Notes: generated from the letters alone by a model not told the origin. Positions 12,995-24,810 are shown, counted from the first letter of the stretch. The stretch is 64,000 nucleotides of DNA from Plotosus lineatus (GCA_024760905.1 CM045734.1:39966064-40030063), one strand, 5' to 3'. Numbers and translations are program-made.

Positions 12995-14319
12995 GTTTAG
13001 CTAAAAGATAATTTCTTATAGTACTGTAGGCTTTGCAATAAAGCAATACATGTATTTCATCTTCAATTAGATTAAGATTATGGCAGAAAGGAGAAAATCT
13101 CTGAAAGCACATTGTTGTATCTGCCTGTTTCTATGCTCAATCTGAAATGACCCCATCTGAATTTTGTCAAGCAATTTCTTAAATATCGAGCTAAATCTAA
13201 ACTAAGATAAGTCTCGACATTTAGTATGGACTTAAAAAGTATATAGCATATAGTGCCCAGGGCGCTTAAAAATTGAGTGGGTGGGTGCTTATTAAAATGT
13301 TTCTAGCGGAGTGGAATGTTAAGTGCTTATTACCATAGAGGTGGAAAACATAAAAAATAAGAGTTTTATTGGTATTTGTGTTATTCATTTTGTGGTATCA
13401 ACCAAATTACTTACACAAAAGCTGAAAATAAACAGAAAACATCATAATTAAAAAAAAAAAAAGACCCTTTAATTTTCCCTCCAGGTGCTGTTCCGTTAAA
13501 TATTTTCTCCCATTGTAAAATCGCGCCAATCAATATGAATGTCAAGCTGAGCACATGGTGTTGAAAAAGCACATGGCGGTCTTTAAATTTATGAAGATAG
13601 TGAGCAGGAGAATCGGCTGAAAAATACTCATCACTTTCTGATAGGTCCATATCTGGCTCATCGCTACATTCATTCAGAGCATCCCATAGTTTTGCTGTCG
13701 CAGTTTCTAATGGTTCATCTTGTTAGACATTTACCAAGAGAACACAGCAAAATATTTTCCTGTTCTTTTAAAGCACGGCAGAAAAATCAAATGTGTTGTT
13801 ACTGATAAACATTATAGACATTCCCCAATGGCAGGGGGTCTTGAAATACCATGTAAACTCACTTTTACAGGCAGTGAACGCCTCATTTTACCTTTACAGA
13901 GACTGATTGGGGGTATTGGATCAGGGCTCTTACGGTAATTAGAACACTTGATAGTATTATGAAGCGATGAATACCAATCTTGTGATGAATTGTCAGTTAG
14001 TCTTTGCTTAAATACAGCAATAAAATAATCTGTATCCCCAATATCTTGGGAGATCCAAGCAAATCCTAATCTAAATAGAATATTTTTAATATGAGAGGCC
14101 CATGTTAAACGCCCAGATTCATCTAAAGATTTTAACATTAAATAGAGTCTACACCAATATTTCACTGCCATAGTCATGTAAAGGTACATTAAACCCAATT
14201 ATGAATAGTTTTGTGCATTTAAGTTATTTTCTTTAAATCAGAACCTAGTACAGTAGTTTCGGGGAGGTAGCTACTGTTGCCTACTAAAATGTTTGCATGT
14301 CCATCAAAAAGGATTAAAA
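12995..14319. other. Degenerate sequence with minus-strand ORFs, origin unknown
   Basis: Minus-strand ORFs at 13411-13650 and 13812-14198 are longer than chance would often give. Segments such as WASHIKNILFRLGFAWISQ and YFIAVFKQRLTDN have the flavour of the C-terminal part of some fish and invertebrate non-LTR ORF2s, but the match is from memory and weak. No catalytic motif is visible. Confidence 0.25.
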
Positions 14320-15863
14320 AGGTGGCATCTTATTGCACACTAAAAGCGAAGGAACCAGCCCACTACAGACCTGTCGCCCTGACCTCCCACCTTATGAAGA
14401 CCATGGAAAGGCTCCTCCTCATACACCTCCGCTCTCTGGTGAGCCCCACCCTAGATCCGCTGCAGTTTGCCTACAGGCCCAACATCGGGGTAGAAGACGC
14501 CGTCATCTACCTTCTGCAGCAGGCACTCGCCCACCTGGAGATCGCTGGCAGCGCTGTGAGGGTCATGTTCTTTGACTTCTCCAGCGCCTTCAACACCATC
14601 AGGTCAGCGCTTCTGCGAGGGAAGCTGGAGGACGTGGGAGTGGACTGGCATCTTGCTGCCTGGATCACCGACTACCTTACTAACCATCCACAGTACGTGC
14701 GGCTGCGCAGCTGTAAGTCAAAGGTGGCAGTCTGCAGCACGGGGGCACCGCAGGGCACCGTCCTCTCACCCTTCCTTTTCAACATTTATACCTCGGACTT
14801 CAGCTATAGCACGACTCCGCCATCGAGGGCCGTGTGTCAGAGGGGAACGAGCTGGAGTACCGGTCGGTCATCGTTGACTCCGTGGACTGGTGTGAGTGCG
14901 ACCACTTGTGCTTGAACACCAGGAAGACGAAGGAGATGGTGGTCGACTTCAGAAAAAGCACACTAACACACACACTCACTAGTGAACGTCCAGGGACAGA
15001 ACATTGAGATAGTGAACAGTTTCAAATACCTGGGCGTTCACCGTAACAATAAACTGGACTGGTCCCACAACACCAACGCCCTGTACAAGAAGGGCCAGAG
15101 TCGCCTCCACCTTCTGAGGAGACTCAGGTCCTTCGGAGTATGCAGACCTCTGCTCAGGATATTTTATGACTCTGTGGTAGCCTCTGCAATCCTCTACGCT
15201 GCCATCTGCTGGGCCCCGGGCAGCACAGAGCGGGACAGAAAGAGACTGAACAAGCTGGTCAGGAGGGCCAGCTCTGTCCTAGGCTGCCCACTGGACTCTG
15301 TGGAGGAGGTGAGTGAGAGGAGGATGGTAGCAAAGCTCACATCCATCTTGGTCAACAGCTCTCACCCACTGCACCAGACTGTAGAGAAGTTGAGTAGCTC
15401 CTTCAGTGGACGACTGAGACATCCTCAGTGCAGGAAGGAGCGCTACCGCAGGTCGTTCATTCCCACCGCTGTCAGACTGTACAAGGCCACTTTGTAACTG
15501 TCTGTGAAAATACCGGTTATGTGCAATAAAAACCCCCGCGCACTTTAATCAACCACATCTACCCCACTGACTGTGAACCATATCAACCCATCTACTCTGC
15601 ACTCAGATACATTACACTTTAATATAGGCCAGTCTACAAAGTCGTTCCCTTCTTTTCTTTTATTGTTTATTAATTTATACTATTTATGTATCTATTTATT
15701 TATTTACTTATATAATATATATGTATGTGTGTATGTTTGTATTTGTATCTATTTTTGCACCCCCTACTGATGATACCTCAAGAGCCTGTAACAGTGAATT
15801 TCTCCATTGTGAGATTAATAAAGCTGTATCTTATCTTATCTTATCTTATCTTATCTTATCTTA
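14320..15863 (+). mobile_element. L2/CR1-like LINE, 5'-truncated
   Basis: Reverse transcriptase motifs in order: HYRPVALTSHLMKTMERLL, LQFAYRPNIGVEDA, FDFSSAFNTI, TGAPQGTVLSPFLFNIYTSD, then (after a broken YADD region) FKYLGVHRNNKLDW and a C-terminal segment ending YKATL at 15497. The 3' UTR ends GAGATTAATAAAGCTGTATC, then (TTATC)n at 15830-15863. Such short-repeat 3' ends are typical of L2-clade elements. Two ORFs (14277-14915, 14982-15497) show it is frameshifted; the catalytic D-D box is disrupted near 14880. Confidence 0.85.
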
Positions 15864-16089
15864 AAAAACCTTGCCAACTAATAAGAATTTGAAATTTAGG
15901 CGCTGATCTCACAAAATATCTTAGTTTATGCTTTTCCTGAAGTCTGGGTTCAGATTACCTTATAGTCCAATCGGTTGCACAAAATACCCCAATTCTTAAG
16001 GTTTTCTCCTTCAGGTTTCTTTCAAAATGTTTCCTTGGGTATTCAAGGTTTTTTCTTACATTAGTTTTTAAAAATTTAAGGAATCTTTA
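15864..16089. other. Short spacer, nothing seen
   Basis: No repeat or ORF recognised. Confidence 0.4.
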
Positions 16090-16436
16090 AGGGCAGTGGT
16101 GGCCTAGTGGTATAGGGCACTGGATTGCTGATCCTAAGGTTGGGAGTTCGAGTCCCACTCTCCACAAGGTTGTCACTGTCCCCCCCACCTGTGCAGCTAA
16201 CTGGGTTATCAAAGGCCGGCCATGTCTCTCACTGTCTATGGTGTGAGGTTCATGTAAAAAATCCATTGCTGACTTTTGACAAGAGTAGCTGCAAAGCCGT
16301 CAGCGTGTTTCTGCCCTGCGATGGCCTGGCGGGCTGTCCAGGGTGTACTCTGCCCAGAGTTGGCTGAGATGGGCACCAGCCTCCTCGCGACCCTAATTAG
16401 GATTAAGTAGATACAGAAAATGAACTGAACTGAAGG
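16090..16436 (+). repeat. S2B SINE (S2 head on S3-type tail)
   Basis: Head GGGCAGTGGTGGCCTAGTGG, B box GAGTTCGAGTCCC. The body reaches GCCGTCAGCGTGTTTCTG and then switches to CCCTGCGATGGCCTGGCGGG...CCCTAATTAGGATTAAG and CAGAAAATGAACTGAAC. Confidence 0.85.
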
Positions 16437-17704
16437 AATCTCTTACAGTTCATTAACAAAACACCTTACTAACGAAATGAAAGAAAAAAATCTTTATGCA
16501 TTTCTGAAGTTAATCTTGGCATGGTGAGTTTATGATGAGTAAGTGAGCACATCATGAGAGGAATGCAACCGGAAGAAGCCTTGAACCCTTGAATTAATTT
16601 TTATTGCTGCTTTCTCCCACATTCATTCTTTTCTTTTTTTCTATTATTTCCAAAAGTACTTTGTAATTGTGGGATTTGTCATTGTACTCCTGAAATAGAA
16701 GCTTTTCCTCCACTGACCAGTTTGGTTTTATTGCCCTCTTTCTTCTTCTTCTTTTTTTTTAACTGAAGTGCCAAGGTGAGAACAGGTGAGATGATAACCG
16801 GTATCACAGGCAGGCATGAATGCAGGCAAGGAAACAGTGGGAGGTATGGGATTTTGTTACTATAAAATTTCAGTCAAAACTATCTTTAGTGTAGAATCTT
16901 AAGGAAGGAAACCTTTATGAGGTTCTTAGCAAGGCCCTCAAGTAAATCCTTCAATGAGAAATCCATCTTTAAATGTCATAATTGTGGTTTTTTTTTTGTT
17001 TTTTGTTTTTTTTTTTGTGTGCAGCCGGACCCAGAAATTCAGCAACTATGCTTCCTGTCCTCATAATGCATAGGGCTTCAATAAGTTTGTTAATATTTCT
17101 GCCTTTATAAAGTATAATTTAATAAGAAGTCAGGATGTACAAAGTCATGGAGAGAATTCAGCAATTTAATGTTTGTGTGTGTGGTGGGAAAGCTTCACAT
17201 TAACTTTTATAGATGGAAACTAATGCTTTTACATTAAAAAAAGATTCATGATTTATTAATGGGAGAAATTTATTTTCTTACTCAAATAGTTTTAATGGAA
17301 AAGTTGATGTATAGTTTGGACAGTATTTTTCTCACATAGCTTCATGAAGGGTGTCAACAATTATGGAATTGACACAGAATTTATTCTAGAGAATATTTGC
17401 TTACACTGTTCTGTTGCTCTGATAGGAAACAGAAAAGCCTAAAAGGAAATAAAGCCTCAAAAGCCTTTCGCTGAGAAGGACACTCCCGCCGTGCAGCCTG
17501 AATCTGTCAGAGGAAATCGAGCAACATTTTAAACCAAGAAAAAGCATTCTGAATTTACAACCACATTCACCTTCATCTGTATGAGGAGGATATGAGGAAG
17601 AAAAACAAGTTTCTACCTCTACATCATGCACAAAAAAAAATAGATTTTGTCCTGATACAATACAGACACTAGAGGGCGGCATGGCAGCCTTTATTGTTCT
17701 ACAG
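16437..17704. other. Intergenic with T-runs, no gene seen
   Basis: Contains poly-T stretches (16990-17020). The ORF on the minus strand at 17401-17820 overlaps the hAT element end and has no recognised motif. Confidence 0.4.
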
Positions 17705-18035
17705 CAGGGATCACCAACGTGGTGCCCGCGGGCACCAGGTAGCCCGCAAGGACAATATAAGTTGCCCGCGGACCTGTTCACTGCTATTTTTAGGACAGGC
17801 CCATGGCTCCATAGCGCCACTCTTCATTGAGCTGCATCTTATTTTTTTCTATATATTTTTAAATCCAAGCAATATCTTCACATAGATGAATCTCATTAAT
17901 TATTAATAATAACATATAATTAAAGGTAAACTGAGCAAATTTGTAATTTCAGAAGTGTATATCGACCTGGTATCCCTTCGCATTAATTGGTACCCAAGAA
18001 GTAGCTCTCAGTTTCAAAAAGGTTGGTGACCCCTG
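17705..18035. mobile_element. hAT MITE with 8-bp duplication
   Basis: Ends CAGGGATCACCAACGTGGTG and GGTTGGTGACCCCTG are inverted repeats. TTCTACAG occurs directly on both sides (17697-17704 and 18036-18043), the 8-bp duplication of hAT transposition. At 331 bp with no ORF it is non-autonomous. Confidence 0.9.
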
Positions 18036-18557
18036 TTCTACAGTATTTATTCCTGTGCATACACCTGATCTTGAGCTGTCAGTCTCTGTCCTCCAGGCCC
18101 ATCTCAGTAAAAAAGGTTGAATACATTGATGATTAGGAAAACAGGTAATAAGCAAGCTGCATTCCCGCCCTTTTTTCCTTTACATGCCATTGTTTTATTA
18201 TTGCATACAAACCTGAAAGCACTTCAGAATTATGAAACAAGTAATTAGCATGGCACTTTGAATCTGATGGACTCCCTGTGATTATGGCTACAGCCTCTAC
18301 TCCTCCCAACCAGCTTCCAATACACACTTAGTATTTCTAATGAATATTTTAAATAGTTTTTAAATTCTCATAGTATTGCGGTATTGACCAACTTCCAGTT
18401 TGTTGGGAGTTCTTGCTTGTGACCGTTTTCAAAACTATTAAAATTCATTGCACTGTATTTAAAATAACAACTTTCATGTTAATTATTATTATAATAAATT
18501 AGAATAAAATTTGTGCATTAAATTGCTACCATCTGTTTTGATTTGTGGAATAAAGTA

Positions 18558-18885
18558 AATTCATTGGGGAGGCATGGTTTAGTAGTGGTTAGCTTGGGTC
18601 CAAGGCCCAGGCTTGGCCAGGCTGTTTATGAGGGGACTTTGCATGTTTACTCTCGGGGTACCCAGGTTTCCGCCTACAGTCCGAAGACATGTGCATAAGG
18701 TGAATAGATTGTTTCAAATTGCCCCTAGATATGACAGTGTGAATGTTTTTTTTTTTTTTTTTTTTTTTTTTGTATGTGTGTTCGCACTGTGATGGTCTGG
18801 CAAGCTGTTCAGGGTCTACTTTTTCCTAGATCAGAGTCAGCTGAGACAGGCTCCAGCGTTCCTGAATTCATAATAGTATAAAGTG
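18558..18885 (+). repeat. S3 SINE-like repeat
   Basis: Head GGTTTAGTAGTGGTTAGC, 'TTTGCATGTTTACTC', 'CAGTCCGAAGACATGTGCAT', then TGATGGTCTGGCAAGCTGTTC and a decayed tail. A T-run of about 22 lies at 18748-18770. Confidence 0.75.
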
Positions 18886-18931
18886 TCTCTGTGAATAAAT
18901 TATTTTTAGACTAAAGTAAATTAATTTGTGT

Positions 18932-19222
18932 GTGTTGGTGGCGTAGTGGTTAGGGTTCTGTGCTCATGATCAGGAGGTTGTGAGTTCGAATCCCACTGAG
19001 ACCCTTACTATGCCAAGACCCCTGGGCAAGGTTTCAACCACAAATGTACCTCTGTTCACCCAGCAGTATAAATGGGTATCAGTAAAAATATACTGGGAAG
19101 GTAACCTGCGATGGACTAGCGTCCCATCCAGGGGGAGTTGAACTCCTGGTCGCTTCACGCTATGGAAACCGGGGATAAGTACCGGCCTGATGAGCCACGA
19201 GGCTCGGGTGTAAAAACCCAAC
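18932..19222 (+). repeat. S1 SINE, nearly complete
   Basis: A box TGGCGTAGTGGTTAGGG, B box GAGTTCGAATCCC, conserved body, and tail GATGAGCCACGAGGCTCGGG then TGTAAAAACCC. Confidence 0.9.
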
Positions 19223-19234
19223 AGACTTTAAAAA

Positions 19235-19597
19235 TTAATTTGTGAGGCACGGTTCTGCCGTGGTTAGCTCTTTATCCTCACAGTAAGAACATCTTTGGTT
19301 CAAGTCCCAGGCTTGGCCAGGCTGTTTCTGTGTGGAGTTTGCATGTACTCCTTATAATTGTGCAGGTTTCCTCTGGGAGCCCCAGTTTCCCCCAACAGTC
19401 CAAAGACATGTACATGTAGGCTAATTTCCTTTTCCAGATTGCCCCTAGGTGTGAGCATAAGTGTGAATGGTTGTGTGTGTGTTAACCCTGCAGTGATCTG
19501 GCAAGCTGCTCAGAGTGTACAGCCTTTCCCTAGAGTTGGCTGAGCTAGACTCCGACCTGTCCGCAACTATAACAAGATAAAGCGGCTCTGTGTATAA
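19235..19597 (+). repeat. S3 SINE-like repeat
   Basis: GCACGGTTCTGCCGTGGTTAGC head through 'GTCCAAAGACATGTACATG', GCAGTGATCTGGCAAGCTGC and ATAACAAGATAAAGCGGCTC tail. Confidence 0.8.
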
Positions 19598-19637
19598 ATG
19601 ATTTCAAGAGTAAAAGAAATTAATTGTCCTATAAAGC

Positions 19638-19915
19638 AGTTTTTCTGGCACTCATCTCAGGTCCAGAGTGCATCCTGTACAGTTTGCCAGGCCATCACAG
19701 GGCAGAAAACCTTGACCGCTATGCAGCCTTCTCTTGATGAAAGTCAGCAATGGTTCTTTCACAGCCATGCACCACACACACTCAGAGACAGGGCCGGACT
19801 TTGATAACCTAGTCAGCTGCCTTTGGGGACAGCAGTGACAACCTGCTAACAGTGGGGGTTGACCCCCCCCCCCACCATGGGATCAGTAATCCGGGCCATC
19901 AAGGTGCGGGTACGA
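19638..19915 (-). repeat. S2B SINE, diverged
   Basis: On the minus strand the S2 head and body run from about 19900 to 19710, then switch to the S3-type tail (GCCAGGCCATCACAGGGC in plus orientation at 19687). Confidence 0.7.
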
Positions 19916-20009
19916 GAAATATTACATAATAAGAAGTTATAAGTTACCAGAAGCACCTTTCTGTCCTGTATATATTGTTTTTCACTCCATGCAGGTGTAG
20001 TGGGAAAAA

Positions 20010-20700
20010 TCAGGGCAGTGGTGGCCTGGTGGTGATGGGTGCTGGATCGTTGATCTTAGGGTTGGGGGTTCGAGTCCCACTCTCCACAAGCTTGTCACTG
20101 TCCCTCACATTGCAGCTAACTGGGTTATAAAAGGCTGGCCATATCTCTCACTGTTTATGGTGTCAGGCATGTAAAAGAACCATTGCTGACTTTCGTAGTG
20201 GAGGATATCCGTCAGCGGGTTTCTTCCCTTTGCTAAGGGTTGTGTCAGGAAAGGCATCCGACATAAAAAACCTATGCCAAATCAAACATGTGAATCATTA
20301 ATATGACTTCCATGAAGATGGAGGGGGTGGTGGTGGTGGTGTAGTGGTTAGGGCGCTGCGTTCATGATCAGGAGGTTGCGTGTTCAAATCCCAGTTAGAC
20401 CCTCACGGTGCTAAGACCCCTGGGCAAGGTCTTAACCACAAGTGTGCCTCTGTTCACCCAGCAGTATAAATGGGTACCAGTAAAATATACTGGGAAGGTA
20501 ACCTGCGATGGACTAGCATCCCATCCAGAAGGAGTTGAACTCCTGGCCGCTTCACGCCATGGAAACCAGGGATAAGCACCGCTCCGATGAGCCATTAGGC
20601 TCAGGTGTAAAAAGCCCAGTGGACTTTACCTCCATGAAGATGGAGGAAGATATTCGCTGTGGCAACCCCTGAAAGGAAACAGCCAAAAGAAAAAGAAGAA
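20010..20700 (+). repeat. S2A SINE interrupted by an S1 SINE
   Basis: S2 head at 20010 (GGGCAGTGGTGGCCTGGTGG), body to GCCAAATCAAACATGTGAAT and ATATGACTTCCATGAAGATG, then the S1 insertion (20325-20630). The tail resumes at 20647 with GATATTCGCTGTGGCAACCC and ends in (GAA)n near 20700. Confidence 0.85.
20325..20630 (+). repeat. S1 SINE nested in S2A, 16-bp target duplication
   Basis: TCCATGAAGATGGAGG is present directly on both sides (20309-20324 and 20631-20646), proving an insertion into the older S2A copy. Head TGGTGTAGTGGTTAGGGCGC, tail GAGCCATTAGGCTCAGGTGT. Confidence 0.9.
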
Positions 20701-20768
20701 GCAGGTGTAGTGGGAATCTTAAGATTTTTAAGTTGTCCTGCTAAATAATGACAGTGGGATGATTTGTA

Positions 20769-21066
20769 AGTCTGTTGGGTTTTTACACCCGAGCCTCGTG
20801 GCTCATCAGGCCGGTGCTTATCCCCGGTTTCCGTAGCGTGAAGCGACGAGGAGTTCAACTCCTCCTGGATGGGACGCTAGTCCATCACAAGTTACCTTCC
20901 CAGTATATTTTTACTGGTACCCATTTATACTGCTGGGTGAACAGAGGCACACGTGTGGTTGAGACCTTGCCCAGGGGTCTTAGCACTGTGAGAGTCTCAG
21001 TGGGATTCGAACTCACAACCCCCTGATCATGAGCACAGCACTCAAACCATTATGCCATCGGCCCAC
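20769..21066 (-). repeat. S1 SINE, 12-bp target duplication
   Basis: Complete copy in reverse. GGATGATTTGTA flanks it (20757-20768 and 21067-21078). It forms an inverted pair with the copies at 18932 and 20325. Confidence 0.88.
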
Positions 21067-21285
21067 GGATGATTTGTACAAAGTGAAAAAATAAACAATG
21101 AATTACTCCTTCAGAAAACATGGGTTGAGCATATTCTGGATTTTTTGACTTCATGCTCTGGTCCACTTGGGCTTGAAGTGAAATCAATCCTCACGGAATG
21201 TCTCAGCATCAGGAAAGAGATTAAAAATGTATGACTGGGGCTATATTCAGTAGGCCATTACACTTGCTCGTTTTTATCAGCCCTT

Positions 21286-21316
<31 letters not shown>

Positions 21317-21474
21317 GAAACTGACAGCATCTCTGGAATTTGCTCTACAGAACGATGGGAGGTGGGTGGTGATGATGCTGAAGGTTATAGAGGATATAAT
21401 AATAAAAAAAAATCATGAGATAAAATTACATCCCATTAAACTTGAGTTGTTTATTTGAGTGCTGTGTACTAGTT

Positions 21475-21720
21475 GGACTCGTATTACACCGAACTGCGAC
21501 ACGTGAAACTTGGGCTGCTGTGTGAATGCACACGCTGCCGCATCGTCGCCCACCTCCGCGCGCACATACACTCACGCACACACACACACACACACACAGC
21601 CTGCTGCACCAACCTACCATCACATCAACAGCATGTAGCCGAGCAGAGCTTCATTACATTATCCTGGCAGCAAACACCGCGTACGGGCAGGAGACGTCAT
21701 CGCACGTGCGCTTCTCGCAG
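21475..21720 (+). promoter_or_regulatory. CpG-rich probable promoter and 5' UTR exon of the strbp-like gene
   Basis: This segment is unusually rich in CpG for the window (GCCGCATCGTCGCCC, CCGCGCGCAC, CGTACGG, GACGTCATCGCACGTGCG) and ends at a strong donor, CTCGCAG|GTAAGC (21720/21721). GACGTCA-like and CACGTG-like elements sit just before the donor. It is the nearest CpG-rich block upstream of the first recognised coding exon at 26115 on the same strand. A (CA)n run lies at 21579-21598. The exon assignment is inferred; no transcript evidence is available. Confidence 0.45.
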
Positions 21721-22164
21721 GTAAGCGGTTCCTCAGGGCGAATGTTTCGGAGAAATTCTTCTCCACACCGCTGTAGTTTGCTCCTGCTTTGGAAGTCGAG
21801 TTGTCAACTCCTGAGCATGGCTGTGAGTCAACGCTGCAGCATTTCATCCATGTATTGCTCAACGCTTTCTGTTCAGGGTTCGACTTGGTCCGGATTGAAA
21901 TCTAGATGTTTATTTCTTCTGCAGTGTATTCCTGAGACTTTTTCATCCAGGCTAGAATATTCATCAGGATAGATGAACAAAAAAAAAAAAAAAAAAGGAG
22001 GGGGGGGGTGTTAGATCAACACAATGAGCTCAAAATCAGCACTAAACTTTTAATTTGTATAAATTGTATAAATGACTTCTATGACACCTGCAAGGCAACA
22101 AAATGTCCAAGGAAATGTACTATTGAGATTATGTGTCGTGTACAGTGTACAGTATATTGTGTGT

Positions 22165-22478
22165 AGGGCCGGTGGTGTGCTCATGATCGGGAGGTTCTGA
22201 GTTCGAATCCCACTGAGAAACCCCCCCCTCACCACCACCACCCACTGTGCTAAGAGCCCTGGGCAAGGTCTCAACCACAAGTGTGCCTCTGTTCACCCAG
22301 CAGTATAAAGGGGTACCAGTAAAAATATACTGGGAAGGTAACCTGTGATGGACTAGCGTCCCATCCAGGAGGAGTTGAACTTCTGGTCGCTTCACGCTAC
22401 AGAAACCCGGGATAAGGATAATGAGCCTGATGAGCCACTCGGCTTGGGTGTAAAAACCCAACTGACTTTACCTTTTAC
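22165..22478 (+). repeat. S1 SINE
   Basis: Head truncated to GGGCCGGTGGTGTGCTCATG, B box GAGTTCGAATCCC, full body, tail GAGCCACTCGGCTTGGGTGT. Confidence 0.85.
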
Positions 22479-22670
22479 TTTACAGTATATTGTGGGGCTG
22501 GGCTCATGATCAGGACACGTGGGTTCGAATCCCCACCATGCTGGGACCCCTGGACAAGGTGTGTGAGTTCAGGAGATTAACCTCCCTGTGTCTAACCCGC
22601 AGTGTAAATGGGTCCCAGTAATAAAAATATAAACAAAACAAAAAAAAAAGGAAGGTAACCTGCTAGCCTC

Positions 22671-23251
22671 GATTTCCATGGTTTTCGCTCAGGTGTTTTT
22701 CGCTTAGATGGTTTTCGCCCAGGTGGTTTTGGTCCAAAATGCGAGGACATGTTTTTCGCCCAACTTAAATTTTTTTTATTCACTTCACTTGTTAATAGTT
22801 TTTTACAGATTTGTGACACTTCCCTTAATGTCTGTCTGTCTTCCTTTCGGCCTTTTCCCTTTTACTCGGGAGTCGCCACAGCGAATCATCTGATTCGCAC
22901 GTTTTATTTGGCAGAGGTTTTTACGTCGGATGCCCTTCCTGTCACAACCCTTTTTAGCAAGGGACAGAAACACGCTGACGGCTTTGCAGCTACTCTTTAC
23001 GAAAGTCAGCGATGGTTCTTTTACATGCCTCTCACCATAGACAGTGAGAGACATGGCCCGCCTTTGATAACCCAGTTAGCTGCACTGGGGGGGACACTTC
23101 CCTTAATGAGAGGTGATAATTAACCTAACCCTATAAACTTTGTATATATGTGTATGTATGTTTACGTTACTTATACTTTTCTCACCATATAAGAAAAAAA
23201 AAGTTGGGCGAAAAACATGTCCCTACAATTTGGGCGAAAACCAGCAGCACC
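22671..23251. mobile_element. DNA transposon (MITE) inside S1, 9-bp flanking repeat
   Basis: GCTAGCCTC flanks it on both sides (22662-22670, 23252-23260). The arms GACATGTTTTTCGCCCAACT (22745) and AGTTGGGCGAAAAACATGTC (23202) are inverted repeats, and the outer 'GGTTTTCGCCCAGG...' and '...TTGGGCGAAAACC' ends agree. An 8- or 9-bp duplication would fit hAT-type elements; the family is not assigned. Confidence 0.7.
22831..23092 (-). repeat. S2A SINE, 5'-truncated, 16-bp target duplication
   Basis: GACACTTCCCTTAATG lies on both sides (22815-22830 and 23093-23108). The LINE-like tail is at the left (CTTTCGGCCTTTTCCCTTTT). It stops at CTGCACTGGGG, before the head, the expected 5' truncation of target-primed insertion. 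Confidence 0.9.
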
Positions 23252-23389
23252 GCTAGCCTCCTATCTCCCGTGCAGGAGGAGTTGAACTCCTGGTCACTTC
23301 ATCATCATCATCATCATCATCATCATTGCCTCAGCAGTGTGGTTGTTGGCGCAACATGGTTCGGAGGTCCCTGGTTAGGTGTAACAGTT

Positions 23390-23575
23390 AGAGGAGGCTG
23401 AGATCAGACCATTCCTTGATATCATCAAACCACCATTGCTTAGGTCTTCCCCTCTTTCGCTGACCAGACACTGTTCCTTGGATGATTGATTGTGTTGGCA
23501 GGTATACCACTGGCTCTCATGACATGGCCAAACCAAGCCAGTTTTCTGCATTTTGCTAAGGTGATGAAGCTGTCA
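23390..23575 (-). mobile_element. Non-LTR retrotransposon C-terminal remnant
   Basis: The minus-strand translation gives LAKCRKLAWFGHVMRAS, the xWFGHVxR motif of LINE ORF2 C-termini, in a family different from the RTE copies. Ends are unclear. Confidence 0.55.
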
Positions 23576-24264
23576 TGTGGACCGACTGTGGGTCGCTTAA
23601 CCCTTCCAGAAACTGGGAATAAGCACCTGATGAGCCACTAAAGCTAGGCCCTTACCTTACCATGCATACTGTGTCGAAGCACAGCAGGTTCCTTCCAACT
23701 GTAACTTGAACTCACCTTGAAGGTCTCAATGTTAACCTACTTAATCTCTGTGATAATGCCCCTCTTCTTCATGTTCAGCTTGGTCTGCTATTCACTACCT
23801 GCCAAAATCTATCTCAAGCTGGGTGAGACTTTCATTTCCAGTGTCCTTATTAATTAAATCAATGTGCGTTTAAAAATGTCTGGTTGATTCGTCGTGTTCT
23901 GTGTACATGTCTATCACCACAATCGAAATTCTACCAAGGACCAAGTTTAAAAAAACATGTAAATCAAAATAAGTCTATCATAACAATGCTGAATTAGTGC
24001 TATGGTGTGACGATCATATTTGCCTCACAACATAAAGGTCCTGTATTCAATTCCCAGACTCAGGTCGTGCTTTGAGGAGCTTGCATGTTCTCTCGGTGCT
24101 TGCATGGGCTTCCTACGGTTTCCTCTTATGGTGTATACGTATACGTGTGTGTGTATATATATATAATTTTTGCTTTTGTAAATATAGTAGTCTGTTTTAT
24201 CAAATGATAGAGCATAGAGTGGTTTGTTTATTGTATTTACATGAAAATGTATTGTTTTCTGAGC
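23576..24264. other. Intron or intergenic; partial S3 repeat at about 24000-24130
   Basis: GTGTGACGATCATATTTGCC, 'GGTCCTGTATTCAATTCCCA', 'GCTTGCATGTTCTC' mark the S3 piece. A small S1 tail fragment (GAGCCACTAAAGCT) lies near 23633. Nothing else recognised. Confidence 0.5.
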
Positions 24265-24655
24265 AGCAAGGTGACATAGTGTTCAGCACATCTGCCTCAC
24301 AGCAAGAGGGTCCTGGGTTGAGTTGCGGGCTTGGTGAGGGTGCTTTTGTACAGAGTTTGCATTACTCTCTCCATTTGTGTGAGTTTCTTCTGGGTACTTT
24401 GGTCTCTTCCTACAGTCCAAAGACTGTATTAGGCTGATTGGCTATTCCCAATCACATCTGGGTGTGAGTGTGAATGTTTTTTTTTTGTGTGTGTGTGTGT
24501 GTGTGTGTGTTGCCCTGTAATGGATTGGTGAGCTGTGTAGGGTGTACTGTACATTCGCCTGGAGTTCGCTAAGATAGGCTTCAACCTCTCTGTGAATCTA
24601 ATTGCATACTGTGGTTTGACACATGAGTGATTAAATGAATGTATGTATTGTTTAA
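24265..24655 (+). repeat. S3 SINE-like repeat with internal (GT)n
   Basis: Head AGCAAGGTGACATAGTGTTC and 'CTGCCTCACAGCAAGAGGG'. (GT)n at 24484-24510, 'TGTAATGGATTGGTGAGC' toward the tail. Confidence 0.75.
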
Positions 24656-24656
24656 A

Positions 24657-24657
24657 T

Positions 24658-24692
<35 letters not shown>

Positions 24693-24810
24693 CTTTTGGC
24701 TCTCTCCCTTTTATCAGGGGTCACCACAGTGAATGATTCACACGGTTGATTCGGCATTTTTATGTCGGATGCCCTTCCTGACACAACCCTTTTAGCAAGG
24801 GATATAATTA
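24657..24810 (-). repeat. (GAT)n microsatellite and S2A SINE tail fragment
   Basis: GAT repeat 24657-24688, directly followed by the reversed LINE-like tail (TTTCCTTTTGGCTC...AGGGGTCACCACAGTGAATG) and 'GGATGCCCTTCCTGACACAA'. Confidence 0.75.

Larger units (their letters stand above)
22490..23305 (+). repeat. S1 SINE split by a nested transposon
   Basis: The left part 22490-22670 ends AAGGTAACCTGCTAGCCTC. The right part resumes at 23252 with GCTAGCCTCCTATCTCCCGT, AGGAGTTGAACTCCTGG. The inserted material carries a further SINE (see 22671 and 22831). A (CAT)n run follows at 23299-23326. Confidence 0.75.

Noticed and set aside
19185..19212. S1 tails contain CTGATGAGCC-ACGA-GGCTC, resembling the hammerhead CUGAUGA core plus stem II
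   Set aside because: No GAAA strand or closing stem I/III partner follows in any copy (the sequence continues GGGTGTAAAA), so it is only a conserved hairpin.
21526..21972. 148-aa ORF across the CpG-rich block as first coding exon of the strbp-like gene
   Set aside because: It runs through a (CA)n repeat and past a strong splice donor, and has no similarity to the family's N-terminus; 5' UTR is more likely.
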